Source of the DNA: Pogonophryne albipinna
Taxonomy: Eukaryota > Chordata > Actinopteri > Perciformes > Artedidraconidae
Direction: 5' to 3'
Length of the DNA: 64,000 nt
Assembly (NCBI GenBank): GCA_028583405.1
Contig: CM053262.1
Location: 22,320,521 to 22,384,520 of the forward strand
Below are positions 10,619 to 23,146 of this stretch, piece after piece. Each line of letters opens with the position of its first letter. Position 1 is the stretch's first letter. The position numbers and the translations under genes were made by a program. A model generated the notes under the pieces. That model ran no database searches. It saw only the letters and a list, made by a program, of their open reading frames with translations, and was not told the origin of the DNA.

Positions 10619-11749
10619 AGGGGGGGTAGGTAAGTTTCAGAAACCGGCTCGAGTGCACTAAAATTTGAAAGTACACAGCCGAAAAGAATCCGCCCCTTCC
10701 TTCAGACTTCCTTACAGAGCACCTCCTCCAACACACATGAACGCGCACATGACTTAGGTTGGCTATATAGTTCAGGGGAATTGTAAACCATACAAAACCT
10801 GTCCAAGAGAAAAAGAGCGACCACGGCGTCAGATTTCAACTCGGTGTGTATGGGGGTTATTCCCTATCTTTATTCAAGAGCGTGGTATTTACATTTGAGA
10901 GCATACTTTATTGATTTCCTTCACTCAAACCCTGTCATCGCACCAAAGACAAACCAAAGAGTAACCGCCCTTACGGGACGCTGTAATAAGTAAAGCGAAC
11001 GCACCCGCAAGGACACCTGGCCTCCTATTGGTTGAGGGATTTTGACAGGATTGTTGCACAAAAGTTTCGAGCGCGCAGAGAATAAATCTGAGAGCAGAAA
11101 AAATCCGTAAGCAGCAATATATCTGAGTGCAAGCGTACAGTTTGAGCAGAAGCAGATCTAAGTGCAAGCAGGCACTGTTTGAGTGCGAGGACAGAGTTTG
11201 AGGGAAATAAATACATAAAGTATGCTCTCAAATTTAAATACCACGCTCTTGAATAAAGATAGGGAATAACCCCCATAGGTGTGTTCCATCAGTTGTCGCC
11301 ATCGTTGAAAAGCAACTCCGATATTGACTCTGGTTTGAATTCTCCTAGTTTCCACTTTGTTTTTGTTCCTAATTTGCTCCGTTACATTATTTCTTTTGCC
11401 ACCAGTAGACGATGTTGAACCTAACTCTGCCATGGTGAAAGTGGCCGCCTGTTGCTGGCGAGTCATTGAAGTACTGCTGCAATGCACGCCCAATGACGGC
11501 ACGCCCAATGAGGGCACGAGATACATTTGTGCGTGCACGAGATGGAAGGCTGACAGACAGGACGGCAATCCAATCCGTTTAGCCGGTCGTACTTTTTACA
11601 GTATTACGGCTTCCACAGATGAATTTTTTTTATGGATTTTTTGTCAAAGCACTTAAGATATGCATTGCTATCGGGATGTTAAGAGCATTCCATGGAATAT
11701 AACAAAAAGTGTATCTCGAGCCGGTTTCTCAAACTTACCTACCCCCCCT
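10619..11749. mobile_element. TTAA-flanked foldback element
   Basis: Left end AGGGGGGGTAGGTAAGTTT, right end AAACTTACCTACCCCCCCT, with TTAA on both sides (10615-10618 and 11750-11753). Further in, CAGAAACCGGCTCGAG pairs with CTCGAGCCGGTTTCTC. A second, internal pair of inverted arms of about 58 bp lies at 10853-10911 and 11217-11275. No transposase frame seen. TTAA plus inverted ends suggests piggyBac-type mobilisation. Confidence 0.85.
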
Positions 11750-11753
11750 TTAA

Positions 11754-13862
11754 TATGTAAAAGGGTTCAAAATATACCCACTGCTGTTGAAGACAGAGAA
11801 CTATAATGGGCATAATTCTTATATCTCTGATATTGGAGACCTCCACAGAGAGACTAAGTCATGGCCCTGAGAAATGAATAGTATTTGAAATGTATGGAAA
11901 AAGCTTGAGTGGCCGCCAGCATGTGGCATGGGCTGGGCACTGGACCTGGGACAAAGATTAAATAGCCTTGATAAAAAAAACGGTGGTTGCCAGAGTGACT
12001 CACATTCTTCCACGGCACAAGGTAATTTCATACAGTCTTGGAGCTTCCAAAATACTTCCTGCCACTGTTAAAATATCAGGGAAGAGGCATGACATTTTAA
12101 ATAATAAGGTTGTTCTGGTGGGCTCTTGCCTCTGCCACAGTTATTTTAAATTATGAATTGGATAAATTGGATATTACAATATATGTATTTTTCACCTTTT
12201 GGGCTGTCCATCATTTATCCATTATGCTGCTGTTAGCTATTTCAACCATTTATCCATGACTTTTAGCTAACCGTTTCAGCTAGCTATACTAACTGCCAAT
12301 TGACCCTTTACTGTAAATGGCTACCTGCTTAATATTTATCATTCATCCATTACTTTAAGATAACTGTTTATCCATTACTCTACGTATTTGTTATTTATGT
12401 TTTCTACAGTTTTTCCAGCTATCTATCTAGTTTAATCAGTTAGCTAGCTAGCCAAAGTAAAAACAGCAGGCTAAGCTAACTTGCTAACTGTTAACCATTA
12501 CTTTTAGCTAGCTGCTCCATAATTCTACCGTTACTGTTTTATTTACATGCTAGTTAGCCATGTCATTACCAATATTAACCTATTTTTCCATAGCTTATTT
12601 CGTTTATTTTGATAGCTATCTATATAAAACGTTCTGTCAATGACAATAAATAGCACAGACATGAAAAACGTGTTTAGCCTGTGGGCAAAAACCATCACAT
12701 TTTATTGTTAAAAATAAACATTATAATTCTCCTACATTACGAAAAGGTAGCTAACTCTGGACTTAATCATTTAAGGCACTCGTCTTTGAGCGAGAGAAAT
12801 GTCAGCCATAATCATTTCAGCTGGACCACCCATAACTATTTTTGTTAAAGGAAAGATGGCAGCTTCTCAACACAAGGAGCTTCTGCCAATTAGGATAAAA
12901 TAGGTTCATCCCAGCAGATGAAGACTGGACTGATCATTTAATTCAGATGAATTGCAGGAGTGATGATATATAATGGCTCTAAGAGCTCTAGGGGACATGT
13001 TCAATTAGTTTCCAGGTCGTAACCTCACATATCCTTGTTTAATATTCATGAAAATTCTGACAAGCCCTCTGCATGCTTTACAGCTAATGACACCGCTGAG
13101 TCAAAGTCTGTAAAATAAAAACGCCAATAGAGACAATGACTCAGATATTTATGGGAGGGTTTTATGGGCCTCTCTAGAAATTGAACAGAAGCTTATTTGT
13201 GATGTTATGGGCCGTGAGGGATACAGTAGTTTAAGGTCAAAGGTTGTGAATGGTAAATGGGTATCTCTGTGTAAAGTAAGACCTACCTTATTGATTAGAG
13301 GGGGTAATCTCTGTCTTTACCCTAAAAAGGCACTAGAAATACACTTTCTCTTTTCTATTTGAGAAAGTTTGCAATCAATTATCCAAAGACTTCTCTAACA
13401 GTGTTTGCAGGCAACATAAACAGTTTATCTGATGAAAAACCGAGCAGTATTTTTAAAGTAAACCTAAGTGCAACTCGGTCTGTCATTGAGTAAAAACTCT
13501 AGCCAAATGAGGACACAGATATTTGTCTGGACTTTAATCCTTAGTTGATTCAGTTTAAACATTTTGTACTTGATTTGACTTTTCCAGCTGTTTACATTTG
13601 ACCAAAAGTACATAGGTCAGGCACCTAATTAGGGTCGCCAGATCTCAAAAGAACAGAACGATTATTTCCACAAATGCTTAAATGCGTCATCTACGAAAAG
13701 ATCTTCCAAGCATTATATATTCCCACCTTTTTGAACTTTACTGTAAACTGGATTCTTTCTCAAATGCAAATAATGACAACTGCAGAGCTACAGTTCAGAA
13801 CACTTTATACACTAATGTACATTTCTATTACTATAGGATAAGGCTTTAGGAAAACGTATATA
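11754..13862. other. Spacer, no gene recognised
   Basis: No gene recognised. 12230-12620 is rich in gctagcta/gttagcta-type words common in fish intergenic DNA. 12880-13240 looks like a possible conserved non-coding element (compact, few simple repeats, TTTAATATTCATGA and AATGACTCAG words), from appearance only. Confidence 0.3.
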
Positions 13863-13870
13863 GATAAATG

Positions 13871-15290
13871 CAGAGGTGGGAAGTAGTGGAGTACAAATAC
13901 TTCTTCTACTTAAGTACATTTTCTGGTATCAGTACTTTACTCCACTACTTACTTTTCTGATGACTTTTTACTTTGACTTCTTACATTTTGAACACAAATA
14001 CCTGTACTTTCTACTTCTGACATGTTGAACCCAAATACCTGTACTTTCTACTTCTTACATGTTGAACCCAAATACCTGTACTTTCTACTTCTTACATGTT
14101 GAACCCAAATACCTGTACTTTCTACTTCTTACATGTTGAACTCAAATACCTGTACTTTCTACTTCTTACATGTTGAACTCAAATACCTGTACTTTCTACT
14201 TCTTACATGTTGAACTCAAATACCTGTACTTTCTACTTCTTACACGTTGAACACAAATACCTGTACTTTCTACTTCTTACATGTTGAACTCAAATACCTG
14301 TACTTTCTACTTCTGACATGTTGAACCCAAATACCTGTACTTTCTACTTCTTACATGTTGAACACAAATACCTGTACTTTCTACTTCTTACATGTTGAAC
14401 CCAAATACCTGTACTTTCTACTTCTTACATGTTGAACACAAATACCTGTACTTTCTACTTCTTACATGTTGAACTCAAATACCTGTACTTTCTACTTCTT
14501 ACATGTTGAACCCAAATACCTGTACTTTCTACTTCTCACATGTTGAACCCAAATACCTGTACTTTCTACTTCTTACATGTTGAACCCAAATACCTGTACT
14601 TTCTACTTCTTCCATGTTGAACACAAATACCTGTACTTTCTACTTCTTACATGTTGAACTCAAATACCTGTACTTTCTACTTCTTACATGTTGAACACAA
14701 ATACCTGTACTTTCTACTTCTTACATGTTGAACACAAATACCTGTACTTTCTACTTCTTACATGTTGAACCCAAATACCTGTACTTTCTACTTCTTACAT
14801 GTTGAACTCAAATACCTGTACTTTCTACTTCTCTCATTTCCCAAACAGCTGGTTCCTTTAGTCTGAATGTGTGTTTGGTGGCGTGATCATTATTCTTTAG
14901 AGTCATTGCGTGCCTATTGATTTGAACACGATCCGTGTATCCATCATTTCCTGGTCTTCTCTAAAGAAGAGGGACCAATGGAAACGTTGTCATGTTGCCG
15001 TTGTTCAGCATGGAAACATTCATTAGCTAACAATGACATTATTGTTCTATTAATATAAAGGGAGGTCAGGTACTCTTTAAAACAGCTGCTAGTTATGGGT
15101 ACTTTTTACTGAAGTACATTTCAAAGCCTCTTTACTTTGACTTGAGTAAAGAAGTTTAGTCATACTTCTACTTTTACCAGAGTATTTTTAAACACGAGTA
15201 TCAGTACTTCTACTTTTACCAGAGTATTTTTAAACACGAGTATCTGTACTTCTACTTGAGTAAAGGATGTGTGTACTTTTCACATCTCTG
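13871..15290. mobile_element. hAT-type miniature element with 8-bp target duplication
   Basis: Begins CAGAGGTGGGAAGTAG and ends TTTTCACATCTCTG, partly inverted copies. It is flanked by a perfect 8-bp duplication GATAAATG at 13863-13870 and 15291-15298, the hallmark of hAT transposition. The ends carry the 'aagtactt...ttgagtaaa' motifs of a widespread fish hAT family. No transposase. The left half has grown by a 37-bp minisatellite. Confidence 0.9.
13983..14833. repeat. 37-bp minisatellite, 23 copies, inside a hAT element
   Basis: The unit is acatgttgaacccaaatacc followed by tgtactttctacttctt. 851 bp divides into exactly 23 copies by position. Copies differ mainly at ccc/cac/ctc before aaatacc, with single changes such as cacgttg, ttccatg and ttttg. 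The first copy (acattttgaacac) is the most divergent and probably the founder. Confidence 0.9.
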
Positions 15291-15539
15291 GATAAATGTC
15301 ATCTACTAAAATATCTGCTGACTCAAATGGGGATTAAACTGTGAAAGGGCTCCATCTAGTGAAATATTGGAAAAACACATGTACTGTATATCGTTTGCTC
15401 CAAATTTGACTGTGAATTAACAGCTTTTCTTATCTGGATGTAGCATATACTTGTACTTTTAAAGGTAAAATGAGCCTCATAATGAATAATCATTTTCTCA
15501 TAATTGGAAACACAAATCAAAGACCGACAAATGGGAAAA

Positions 15540-17988
15540 AAGACACTGTTTATTAATGAAATGTCAGTTTTACCATAGCAGGAAAAAATAAAGCCCTGTC
15601 ATCAACAGTGTATTTGGCAGTTACATTTAATTACATTACTTGCCATTATTCCCAACTGGTTGCAGCCACAAAATAAACAATATCAATCTCATTAGAGTCT
15701 AATTAGATACAAAGCATTCAGCTGACTGCTTTGTAATTGAACAAGATTAAGAAAATGTCCCGTTAAACATACCTCATTCAATAATTTAAAACCGTTTCCT
15801 GTATTCTGATCACACTTAAGACTTTTAGAACAAAATATTAAGGGAAGGCTTCCACATGTTTCTGTTGCACAGTGCATTTCTACTGTATGTTATTTACCTT
15901 CATAATCTACTAAATTATCCTTCATTTCCATTTCAAATGTTCAAATATCTCCCACATTATTTTACAATTTACGTGTCAAAAAACTTGTTTTCAACAGTAC
16001 AAATGGTGGTTCAGTAAAACCCTCTTTTTTATGAAAGATATTACAGATTCACTAATTATCTGCACAGAAAATATAAAAAAATGGTACTTTTTATCTGAAA
16101 TTGAGCCAGTAAAACACCATTTAGAGCAGGGGGGTCAAACTCAATTTCAGCATCAGCATCATGGTTGCACTCAAAGGGCCGGTTGTAACTATATAAATAT
16201 ACATATATATAAATATATATATCAAATAATGTATTATATTACATTATCAGATAGGGTAATAACTTCATAATTAACTACGTCTGAAAGCAGAAGTCGAGGG
16301 CAAATAATTGCAAGTCTCTTCAGTGTGCATGTCACAAAATGAGATGCATTGTGGGGCATGTAGTTTATGGGCAACCTGCTTCTGTAAAGTGTAACCGTAT
16401 AATAAACGTGTTATATTCTTTGCAAGTTCTTGCGGGCCACATCAAATGAAGTCGTGGGTCGGATTTGGCCCCCGGGCCTTGAGTTTGACACCCCTGATTT
16501 AGAGACAACAGTTTACTCCTCAAAGCCAGTGTAATTCTCACAAATTAGCCAAACGTTTTTTAGGAACAAATTGAGTTTTGTATTAAAAGGCTCCTCACTC
16601 TTTGTACTAACTAAAAGTGACTTTATCTAAACTATTTCTACATTGTGAAGGACGTTTGGATTAAAATTCCCTCCAACTTTCTTTGTAAAATACTTACACA
16701 ATGCCACAACGGTACTTGTTTGTCAAACACAATAAACTAAGAAATTAATTCCCATGCTTAACAGATATTAGTGCAACTGTTAAGCTATAAATAAATTAAT
16801 ATCTAAGAAGCTAAATACCCAAAAACATTAAAAATAATTAAGTAAAATTAGACATTTCCTATTCGTTTAGCAGCACTACTGTTCTATATTCAAACATCGA
16901 TCATAAAATGTGATTTGATGTTTATAGGAATCTGAGAACTACATACAGTAAACATAAAAAGCTGAACCCGATATGCAGCACATTCAAGAATAATCGCCGT
17001 AACCAACGCAAAACAAATCTTAGCCTAATAGTGCAGTCCAAATAAATAAACTCCAACTAATTTCCAAACTATTTTACCCATAAAATCAGTGCCTTCATAT
17101 TTATACCCGCAGTTTTTACAATTTAAAAATGGCGAGATCAGTAGAAAAAAGAATCTGCTTTGATCGTACAAAAATGTAGTTGATGTGATAAATGTCTCTT
17201 AATATCACTTAATATAACATGCCTTAAACATAATGAATATAACACTTATATTCCCTCAGTATTGAATGTAGTCATTAAACAACGGAGCCCTTACATTTGA
17301 TCCTTTGCAATGACTAGCTGAGCACTTGCCGGTGTATTAGACAACACAATCAAACAATATTTTTCATACAATAAGGCGCGAAACAACCCCCAGATTAATA
17401 ATTACACCTCTGCATTAGGGTTTTACTGAAGCCTAATGATTAAATAATGCAAAATACATTTTTTAAAAAGCTGCATTGTCCGCGTTACCCGACTGTTTCT
17501 GAGCTCAAATGAAACCCACCATTACCAAAGCAGATATATCACTACTAACTAGCTTACAATCACCAACTGTCACTCAGCGTTGTGATTACACAGAGATAAT
17601 CAAAGCCTGTAAAGCAGAAATAATACTGAGTAGTACGAGAGCTGAAATGCTTAAAAATAGCAAGTAGGACTGGATTGTATCTTCATGAAAAACTTTGGTC
17701 AGCAGAAAAACAACTTTCCTAAAAAACATTTTTGGAACAGGATGGCACAAACATTTTGTTTCTAAAACCTCGAAGCTTTTGCAGATCATTTTAAAGTTCC
17801 AGAAATAGTCACTTTCATTCTCTTGAAAACAAATGTACACAAAGTGCAAGTACATAATGTATACAAGAAAATATCAACTTGTAGTTATAATTGTCCGTTA
17901 TGACACAACATGAATGATTTTATGATAAGAACCCCTCTTCATACCTCAAGCTGTGCGCGCTGCAACGTAGTAAAATGTCCTCTCATCC
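15540..17988 (-). other. Probable sec22c 3'UTR, minus strand
   Basis: AT-rich sequence downstream of the sec22c stop. The nearest clear AATAAA on the minus strand (tttatt on +) is near 15551, which would give a 3'UTR of about 2.4 kb that includes a hAT element. Other signals may have been missed. No other gene seen. Confidence 0.3.
16127..16496. mobile_element. hAT-type miniature element with 8-bp target duplication
   Basis: Left end CAGGGGGGTCAAACTCAA, right end TTGAGTTTGACACCCCTG, and a perfect 8-bp duplication ATTTAGAG at 16119-16126 and 16497-16504. 370 bp with no coding capacity. The same end type is seen in the larger, degraded copy at about 41757-42333. Confidence 0.92.
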
Positions 17989-20900
17989 TCAGACGCCACA
18001 GTCATTGCTTCTGTCTATGAGTTTGCGGCGGAGGATGAGGAGGGTGGAGATGCAGGCCACTGAGATGTGGAAGAGCAGCTGCCACGGGTTCCTCAGGCCG
18101 AGCAGGTAGAGGTTGCATAGGACGATCACACTCAGCAGAGCGAAGGACTTGTGTTTCTTCAGAGAGGAGTGGAACAGGTAGAGGTGGCACTGCGAACACA
18201 GAGAGGTCACATGGTGTCTGTTAGAAAAATATCACTCGTCACCGGCTTGAGCTTCAACATCAGGATCCATGTGTTTCTGATCCTCTCCAGAATGGAAGGA
18301 GTCATCACATACAGAGCATCAACTAGTTCCTGAACAGTGTCCTTCACATGCTGATATCCAAGAGTGGGAGTTACACAGTCACAAGATGGAGGAATACAGG
18401 TTATTCTAGGTAATCATACATCCTGTCATGTTCAAAATACTGAGGTTTTTCCACAAAATGTTGGTGTTTGGACAATTTCTCAAAATTCGGACTTTTTCTC
18501 AAAATCTCAAAATCCTATATTTTTTCTCAAAATCTCAAAATTCTGTATTTTTTCTAAAAAATCAAAAGATTCTGACTTTTTTCTCAAAATCTCAAAATCC
18601 TGTATTTTTTCTCAAAATTCTGACTTTTTACTCAAAATCTCAAAATTCTGCCAATTTTTCTCAAATATCTAAAAAAATCTGACTTTTTCTCAAAAATGTT
18701 ACTTTTTCTCAAAAAATTGACTTTTTCTCAAAATTCTTTTTCTGAATACTTAAAAATGTTAATAATCCCTGGTCCTCGGCTTGAGCTTCAATCTCAGGAT
18801 CCATGTATCTGTGATCCTCTCCAGAATGGAAGGAGTCATCACATACAGAGCATCAACTAGTTCCTGAGCAGTGTCCTTCACATGCTGATATCCAAGAGAG
18901 GGAGTTACACAGTCACAAGATGGAGGAATAGAAAGCAGTATTCAATGTTTACTTCAGATTAGCTCCACGTCAGAAATGAGCATGCTTGATGTCTCTCTCC
19001 ATAGAGGCTGAATCATCATGTTAATCACATAGCTATCATCTGCCTCAAACAGTCCTGATGCTCTTCTAGGTAATCACACATCCTGTCATGTTCACAGCTA
19101 CAGTTGGGATACCTTTGTTAGCATGCTACTCTCATATTGGAAGAGGACCTTCAGTATTTTCCCAACAGTGTCAGAAAGAGACGACACAGGTGAGTTTCTA
19201 CGTGACCATATAAAACTGAACTATATTTACCTGACACACACAACAGACAAACGCCAGCAGAAACGCCACAACGTTCCAGATGCCTTCATAATCATCCTGT
19301 GTGTGGAGACAATGACACAAACTGATGATTTGACATCATTTTAAGTAAAGCATTTTTATTTCAGATTAGGGCTTATTCACACAAGAGTGACAAGTTTGCA
19401 GTTTTACACAGACCTCATTATTATCAAACTAATGCTTTCACAGCAGTACTGGCCGCTGTGTATTAGCATGTTGCTGTGAAAGCATTAGTTTGATAATAAC
19501 GAGGTCCGTGTAAAAACTGCAAACTTGTCACTCTTGGAATTAATGTAGGCTTATTCAAGAACTTTTTAAATAAAGTCCCCAGCTAAACATGGGTTTGTTA
19601 CAGTGAGTGAGAAAGACACCGTGCAGCATTGTTTCTCTTAAACAATAAATACATAATTCAAACACATCAAATATAATGTATGAAGCACAAGCATGCTAGA
19701 CTCCTCTATGGACATATTTGAAGTTACCTGAAATGTGTACTCTATGAGGTGAACACCACGGATTATGTTCAACGATGCACACACGATATTAAGAACCAGA
19801 GAGAGGATGCCTGGCGCCGTCACTGGTTCCAGTCTAACATTCTGACCTGAAAGAAAGTCCCCATAAATGCCGTAAAAATGACAAAACATCATGGAATAAT
19901 AAATGCTATGTTGTACAAGTCAGTCTTACCCGATGCAGGGCCTTGCTCCATGTGTCCATTAGCAGTGCCGTTGGTGAGGTCCACTTCCTCCAGGTTAATT
20001 TCTTGCGGTGGATGGATGATCAGATCCCCCTGGACCTCTACCAACGTCACCTCCAGCGCCGGACCCCCGCTCTGGTTGTACTGCTGCTTCAGCTTCTGAA
20101 TGGTGCTGTCTGTAACATATTAGTTTTTATATAATAGTTTAAAATATCTCTTTATTTAGTTTTTCCCACACATAGCACAATAACAGGAGAAAATGCAGGT
20201 GCTATATAAAAAAATATGACAAAACAATAATGATAATAACATTACAGTAATAGCAATGAAAACAATAAACCAAAAAACACATTGACATGATAAAACCCCT
20301 CAGACCCCCTCAGACCCCCTCAGACCCTCCCACCTCTACCAGTAATCGTCAAAAAAGGAGAAAGAAAGATTCAACTACTTGCCTCAGCAAATGCATGAGT
20401 ATTTGTCATAGCACTTCTTCAGCCTAGTTGTTGGATGTTTTCTATATAATTCCTAAAGCCAGACCAGTACTTATCAAAGAGATGTGGCTTTCTAAAACAT
20501 CTCAACACAGGAGCTTTGTTTGTGATTCCCCAAATCCTCTGATCCGCCCAAATGATCAACAGATTTCTCCTCATACTCACCAAATTCCAAAAATGGATAT
20601 GGCCTGTCTGCCAGGGAAACAGCAGTGCTATTGAAGCATGTTGTGAACTCCCAGCGCAGGTCTTCCAGGAAGCAGAAGGCCTTAGCCACAGGGAGGCTGC
20701 AGTGACACACCGTCATGTAGGACACTCCCTCTGAAGAGATGAAGCTGAACAGGTGAGAGCAGAAAGGTGTTTAGTAAACAAACAGCCTGACACAGCGGGA
20801 CAGCGATACCCCTGTGATCAAACATTCTCTCCGTTTTTAGCATCACAAAATCGGATACACCCTGAACCTCTACAGCAGCAGGGGTGTCCAAACTACGGCC

Positions 20901-22029
20901 AATTCAAAAAGTATAATGGAGTACGGCCCACAAATGAAACTTGTGCTCGGCTTATATTGTACTTCTTGAATATGAATGTAAACATATATCACACAGTAGT
21001 ATTCATGTGTTAATGAGACCACTTTTCAAAGAAATTCAGTCAATTCAAGTTGGAAACATTTTCACATCTTAAGATAAAAGTGGTGAAAACTGCAGAGAAC
21101 ATCACCAGGACGGAGCTGCCATCCATGGAGGACCTTTACTCCCAGCGGCTCAGGAAGAAAGCCCTCCGGATTATAAAAGACCCCCATCACCCCAGCCACA
21201 ACCTGTTCAGTCTGCTGGCGTCTGGCAGGCGTTTCCGCAGCATCCGGACAAAACCACCAGACTCAGAGACAGCTTCATCCCACAGGCGATAAGACTGTTA
21301 AACAACTGAACTGAACATAACATTCATCTGCTACTTAGTAATTATATATCTATTTATCTAATATATCATTCCAATAGCTTGCATATAGACTCTATTTCAC
21401 TTTTTTAAAACTATTTTTCTTTTTGTATTTACTTTTTAATATTTACTTGCACTATATTTGTTCTGTTTATCTGTGTTATTGTGTTGCACCGTTGGAGAAG
21501 CCTGTGACCTAAGATTTTCATCGACATAACTACTCGGTAGCTACGTTCCTATGACAATAAAGAACCTTGAAAAGCCCAATTACTTATTTCCATAACAAGC
21601 TTGAAACACAACCTTCCTATTTCTCCTTATTATAATCAATCTGAGGCTTCTGTTTTAAGGGATGAGCTGCCAACACTCACGAGCATCATTTACCTACATC
21701 TGATTGATTTTGCTAACTTATAACTGAACTTATGAGGCGATATACCTCTAGTGAGCGGCCCAGCCCTTATGTGGCCCTCGGTGAAAAAAGTTTGGACCCC
21801 CCTGATCTACAAACAGTCTGCTGCCGCTTTGTTTCCTGAATCCTTACAATATGTTGAGCTCCTGGCCCTTGACGGTCCCTCTCTCAGGGAATCGGGCCAG
21901 AGTCTTGCTGATGGTCCTGAGCTGCTGCTTCCTCTCCTGGAGCTCTCGGAAGTGTTCAAAGTCTGTGGAGGCCGACAGGGGGAGTCCATCCCTGAGCCGA
22001 ACCACGAAGGCAAACAGGATCAGAGGCAT
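17989..22029 (-). CDS. sec22c: Vesicle-trafficking protein SEC22C, six coding exons, complete
   Basis: Minus-strand coding exons in transcription order: 21848-22029, 20581-20744, 19930-20109, 19728-19846, 19231-19296 and 17989-18189 (stop TGA at 17989-17991). All junctions are GT/AG and in phase; together they give 303 residues, which I recall as the human SEC22C length. The N-terminal half is the longin-like domain (LFAFVVRLRDGLPLSASTDF at 5-24; AFCFLEDLRWEF near 79-90; RPYPFLEF). The C-terminal third has four hydrophobic segments (about 184-206, 219-241, 249-263, 275-290), with RGVHL after the first, and it ends in SNDCGV. Unlike SEC22A/B-type SNAREs in yeast and mammals it has no evident coiled-coil SNARE motif. 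The family is placed in the ER membrane and in ER-Golgi traffic. A 5' non-coding exon likely ends at 22586 (donor GTAAGG), joining an acceptor just before 22059. It is divergent from nktr. Confidence 0.95.
18242..18930. repeat. Direct duplication flanking an AT-rich array, sec22c intron 5
   Basis: About 155 bp at 18242-18397 (from 'ggcttgagcttcaa' to 'cacaagatggaggaata') recurs at 18776-18930 with few changes. A shorter following block (ctaggtaatcayacatcctgtcatgttca) occurs near 18407 and again near 19062, so the original duplicated piece was longer. Between the copies is a simple array of ctcaaaatctcaaaattctgactttttt words. Confidence 0.8.
18460..18750. repeat. Degenerate AT-rich tandem array
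   Basis: Irregular repeats of 'ctcaaaatctcaaaattctg' and 'gactttttct' blocks, about 20-30 bp each. The array opens two overlapping + frames (phenylalanine/serine/lysine-rich) that are repeat products. Confidence 0.8.
19382..19536. repeat. Long hairpin, about 64-bp arms, sec22c intron 4
   Basis: Arms 19382-19446 and 19471-19536 are near-perfect inverted copies, with a loop of about 25 bp. Outside the arms are similar words ggcttattca near 19369 and 19549, which could be a target duplication of a small foldback element. Confidence 0.85.
20878..21812. mobile_element. hAT-type element holding a nested LINE fragment, sec22c intron 1
   Basis: Left end CAGGGGTGTCCAAACTACGGCC, right end GGTGAAAAAAGTTTGGACCCCCCTG-like (ends near 21806), matching inverted hAT-type ends. 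The flanking 8-mers (cctctaca / atctacaa) are only similar, so the duplication is degraded. The middle is occupied by a non-LTR retrotransposon 3' end. Confidence 0.6.
21090..21575 (+). mobile_element. Non-LTR retrotransposon 3' end
   Basis: A degraded frame (21050-21292) carries a LINE C-terminal pattern: LPSMEDLYSQR, KKALRIIKDPHHPSHNLF, then LLASGRRFRSIR. An AT-rich 3'UTR follows, ending in gacaataaagaaccttgaaa. This is a 5'-truncated copy; the clade is not certain. Confidence 0.65.
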
Positions 22030-22586
22030 GATCCACTAGGTCCATGGAGAACACACTGCCTGCATGGGGTGAAGAGCAAACCATCAGTGATGCTATGTTA
22101 GGGCTGCACGTTAATTTTCTTGAACAAATCCATTCATTTTTGGTCTAAAAAATATAAATTTGTTAAAAAACACTCTGACAATTCTAAATGTCTTATTTTT
22201 TTTTTTATTTACAACTGAGGATTGTTTTTTTGGTTTGAACATTTAAACATGATCAAAATAGTTGCACATTGATTTCCTGTGTTTGACTTCCTATATCAGT
22301 TAATCAAAAGCTACATCAAATAAAGTTATATGAGCTACTACTCTTGCAATAGTTCTGGCAAAAGATAAACATGAAAGAATAATGTAATAGTCCTGTTTTC
22401 TTTGCATATCAACATACACTAGTTTCAGCAGGTGCACACATGGACTGACCACTGGGTGTTTATTACTAGTTAACTACGTATGTTGTTCAATTGTGCAATA
22501 TTGGTACAAATGCCCCTGCTTTTAAAACAGTAACAAATATCAGTTTATGGTTATTCTATAGGTGTAGAAACACATAACACCTTACC

Positions 22587-23146
22587 TCAGTATCATGGGT
22601 TTCATGCTGCACTTTGTGACTTAGCTCCTGGAGGCTAGCTTGCTATAGCATCATATAATGCAGCAGTAAACCAGCAAAAAGCTCCACATACAAGTTACAA
22701 TTGCGTACTTTCTAAATACAGAGATTTAAACATACAACATGTGTTATAACATAAGCGTAAGAAGTTATATTTAAATTAGCAAACGAGCTAGCTTCACATA
22801 TTCTTCCGGATACAAAAGAACCACAACAAATGCACTACGGAAACAAGGGAGGGACCAAACATTCAAAACCAGTCGGGTTTTTTTATGTATTTTTTTTAAA
22901 ATTATTATTTCATATTTCTGCATCTGATGAGAAGATTATAGTATGCAAAATATATTATATTTATATGTCCTTGAATAAAAAAATTAAGAAAAGCCGCAAA
23001 AAATACTAATCTACTACGGAATCTACAGAGGGTCAAAAAACTCAAAACCAGTCGTAGTCATAATGCAGCGCAGCAACCCTTTCACTTAAAAGCGAACTTA
23101 GCACCGTCAGTGACTAGCTGATTACTTGGCTAGCTACTGTGCAGAG
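22587..23146. promoter_or_regulatory. Shared bidirectional promoter of sec22c and nktr, with 5' non-coding exons
   Basis: The two genes diverge from here. A donor CAGAG|GTGAGT at 23146/23147 marks the end of a likely nktr non-coding exon, and GTAAGG read on minus at 22585 marks the end of a likely sec22c non-coding exon. The spacer holds an ETS-type word (CTTCCGGA at 22803). It also has two related promoter-like blocks of about 45 bp: actacggaa...caaaaccagtcg at 22834-22877 and again at 23013-23055. No TATA box is obvious, as is usual for such housekeeping pairs. Transcription starts are not directly visible. Confidence 0.6.
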
